A stretch of DNA of 64,000 nucleotides. It comes from Melieria omissa. Taxonomy: Eukaryota > Arthropoda > Insecta > Diptera > Ulidiidae. The stretch lies in the NCBI GenBank assembly GCA_963971225.1, contig OZ020269.1:43297264-43361263 (forward strand). Direction: 5' to 3'. The position numbers were made by a program, and so were the translations under genes. Of this stretch, positions 63,351 to 64,000 are shown piece after piece; the stretch's first letter is position 1, and each line of letters opens with the position of its first letter. Under the pieces are notes generated by a model. The model had not been told where the DNA came from and made no database searches. It worked only from the letters and a program-made list of their open reading frames with translations.

Positions 63351-64000
63351 TTAGAGCAACGAATTTAAGATATTAAATAATTTGCTGCTAGAGGTAATAA
63401 TAACGGTGCTGCCAGTTTCACGCTTTCATTTGGCCCTGAAAAAAACCAAGCTTCTGATACTGATAGAAAAAATGGTCGTTTAGATAGTTCAATGTGAAGA
63501 TAGCGACACCGAAGACGACAAGGAGAAAGATATCCGGCCAGTTCAGCATGAACATGAACATGTTGAGCATGTTTTGCATAATTTTCTTTTGGCAAAGCAG
63601 TTAAGAATTATTGACAGTGAAGGAATCCAGAAATAGATATATCAAAACGCGATTTGTATGTGTCGAATGTAAAATCTCAATGTGGTTTAGTCATGATACT
63701 GCATTACATCGTTGAAATAATTGCATTAGTCTAGCAGTTGAAGTAGATCCATAAGTATCGTATTTTACATTAATAAATTTTTTTATTTTCTTGCTTTACT
63801 GTCGTTTTTTTTTTTTTTAATTTCAAAATTAATTCTTTGAAGTTGAAACTTGCTATTTACTTAATTATTTTACTATATTTTCACCGTTTTACGTAAAACT
63901 AATGTAGGCAAGCAAAAGAAATTATTGTGTTCACACTTTCTGATTTTTTTATATCATTAACAACAATCCTTGACTATCCTCTTGCTCACATCATGGTCTG
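63351..64000. repeat. Diverged direct repeat, copy B
   Basis: Counterpart of 1499-2520 without LTR, running off the right edge. It has a 40-bp insertion near 63400-63440 (CGGTGCTGCCAGTTTCACGC) absent from copy A. Confidence 0.8.
63418..63579 (-). CDS. Small hydrophobic ORF in repeat copy B (doubtful)
   Basis: 53 codons starting MQNMLNMFMFMLNWPD, with a putative membrane segment IFLLVVFGVAIFTL and NYLNDHFFYQYQK. It corresponds to the frame at 1501-1716. The substitutions between copies are mainly amino-acid changing, which argues against present selection. Family unknown. Confidence 0.2.
   Translation of the reverse strand: MQNMLNMFMFMLNWPDIFLLVVFGVAIFTLNYLNDHFFYQYQKLGFFQGQMKA

Larger units (their letters stand above)
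20456..64000 (+). other. Probable downstream intron (or 3' flank) of the Ig gene
   Basis: No further Ig, Fn3 or kinase exon is recognisable on the + strand after the donor at 20456. Since that exon ends in the middle of a codon, at least one more exon must exist, so this whole stretch is inferred to be intron longer than 43.5 kb. It consists almost wholly of transposons. Pieces above about 300 bp where I recognise nothing are 28538-28931, 50430-51083, 61430-61756 and 62958-63350. Confidence 0.5.

Overview
The window looks like repeat-dense, A/T-rich nuclear DNA of an insect, most likely a brachyceran fly. The reasons are P-element-like transposons with THAP-domain transposases, copia, gypsy and BEL/Pao LTR elements, a LOA-clade and a jockey-like LINE, mariner and Tc1 elements, and a metazoan muscle-type immunoglobulin gene with GT-AG introns. 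The species cannot be named from this alone.

Host gene. Only two exons of ordinary host coding sequence are recognisable, both on the + strand: 4212-5204 (end of one I-set Ig domain plus three more) and 20154-20455 (one further Ig domain). The splice phases agree: the first exon ends after codon base 2 and the second begins with codon base 3. They therefore read as neighbouring exons of one giant, titin/projectin/stretchin-like muscle Ig protein, separated by a 14.95 kb intron. Everything else lies in that intron, in an upstream intron (1-4211), or in what is probably a downstream intron of more than 43.5 kb (20456-64000).

Layout. 1-4.2 kb: SINE copies, a Tc1-like relic, a solo LTR inside a diverged repeat, and a hairpin mariner derivative. 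6.6-14.3 kb: one minus-strand gypsy element cut apart by a Helitron, a Harbinger-like element, and a hAT-type MITE. That MITE is itself split by a second hAT-like element carrying two more MITEs. 14.3-19.8 kb: a decayed minus-strand LINE (endonuclease and reverse transcriptase) interrupted by a MITE, a foldback element containing a mariner, and another TIR element. 20.6-31.0 kb: Tc1, TTAA-flanked MITEs, a piggyBac-like element hosting a 3.86 kb P-like transposon, a TTA-flanked MITE, and a SINE split by a MITE. 31.1-38.1 kb: a BEL/Pao element with paired LTRs and 5-bp target duplications but no RT/RNase H region. 38.1-46.1 kb: a jockey-like LINE split by a full-length LOA-clade LINE, a SINE, and a mariner fragment. 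46.2-50.4 kb: a nearly complete copia element. 51-61 kb: a second and third P-like element, a truncated LOA-type LINE, a gypsy gag relic, and a frameshifted mariner. 60.7-64 kb: a second solo LTR, a TTAA-flanked MITE, and a second copy of the repeat seen near the left end.

Most insertions can be ordered because target-site duplications (TSDs) or empty-site paralogs are visible. The most unusual observations are four. The P-like family makes 7-bp rather than 8-bp target duplications in all three copies. Its THAP transposase is preceded by an array of CAACCACGTC sites conserved between diverged copies. A mariner has been converted into a 209-bp-arm hairpin. A SINE body recurs with different tRNA-like heads.
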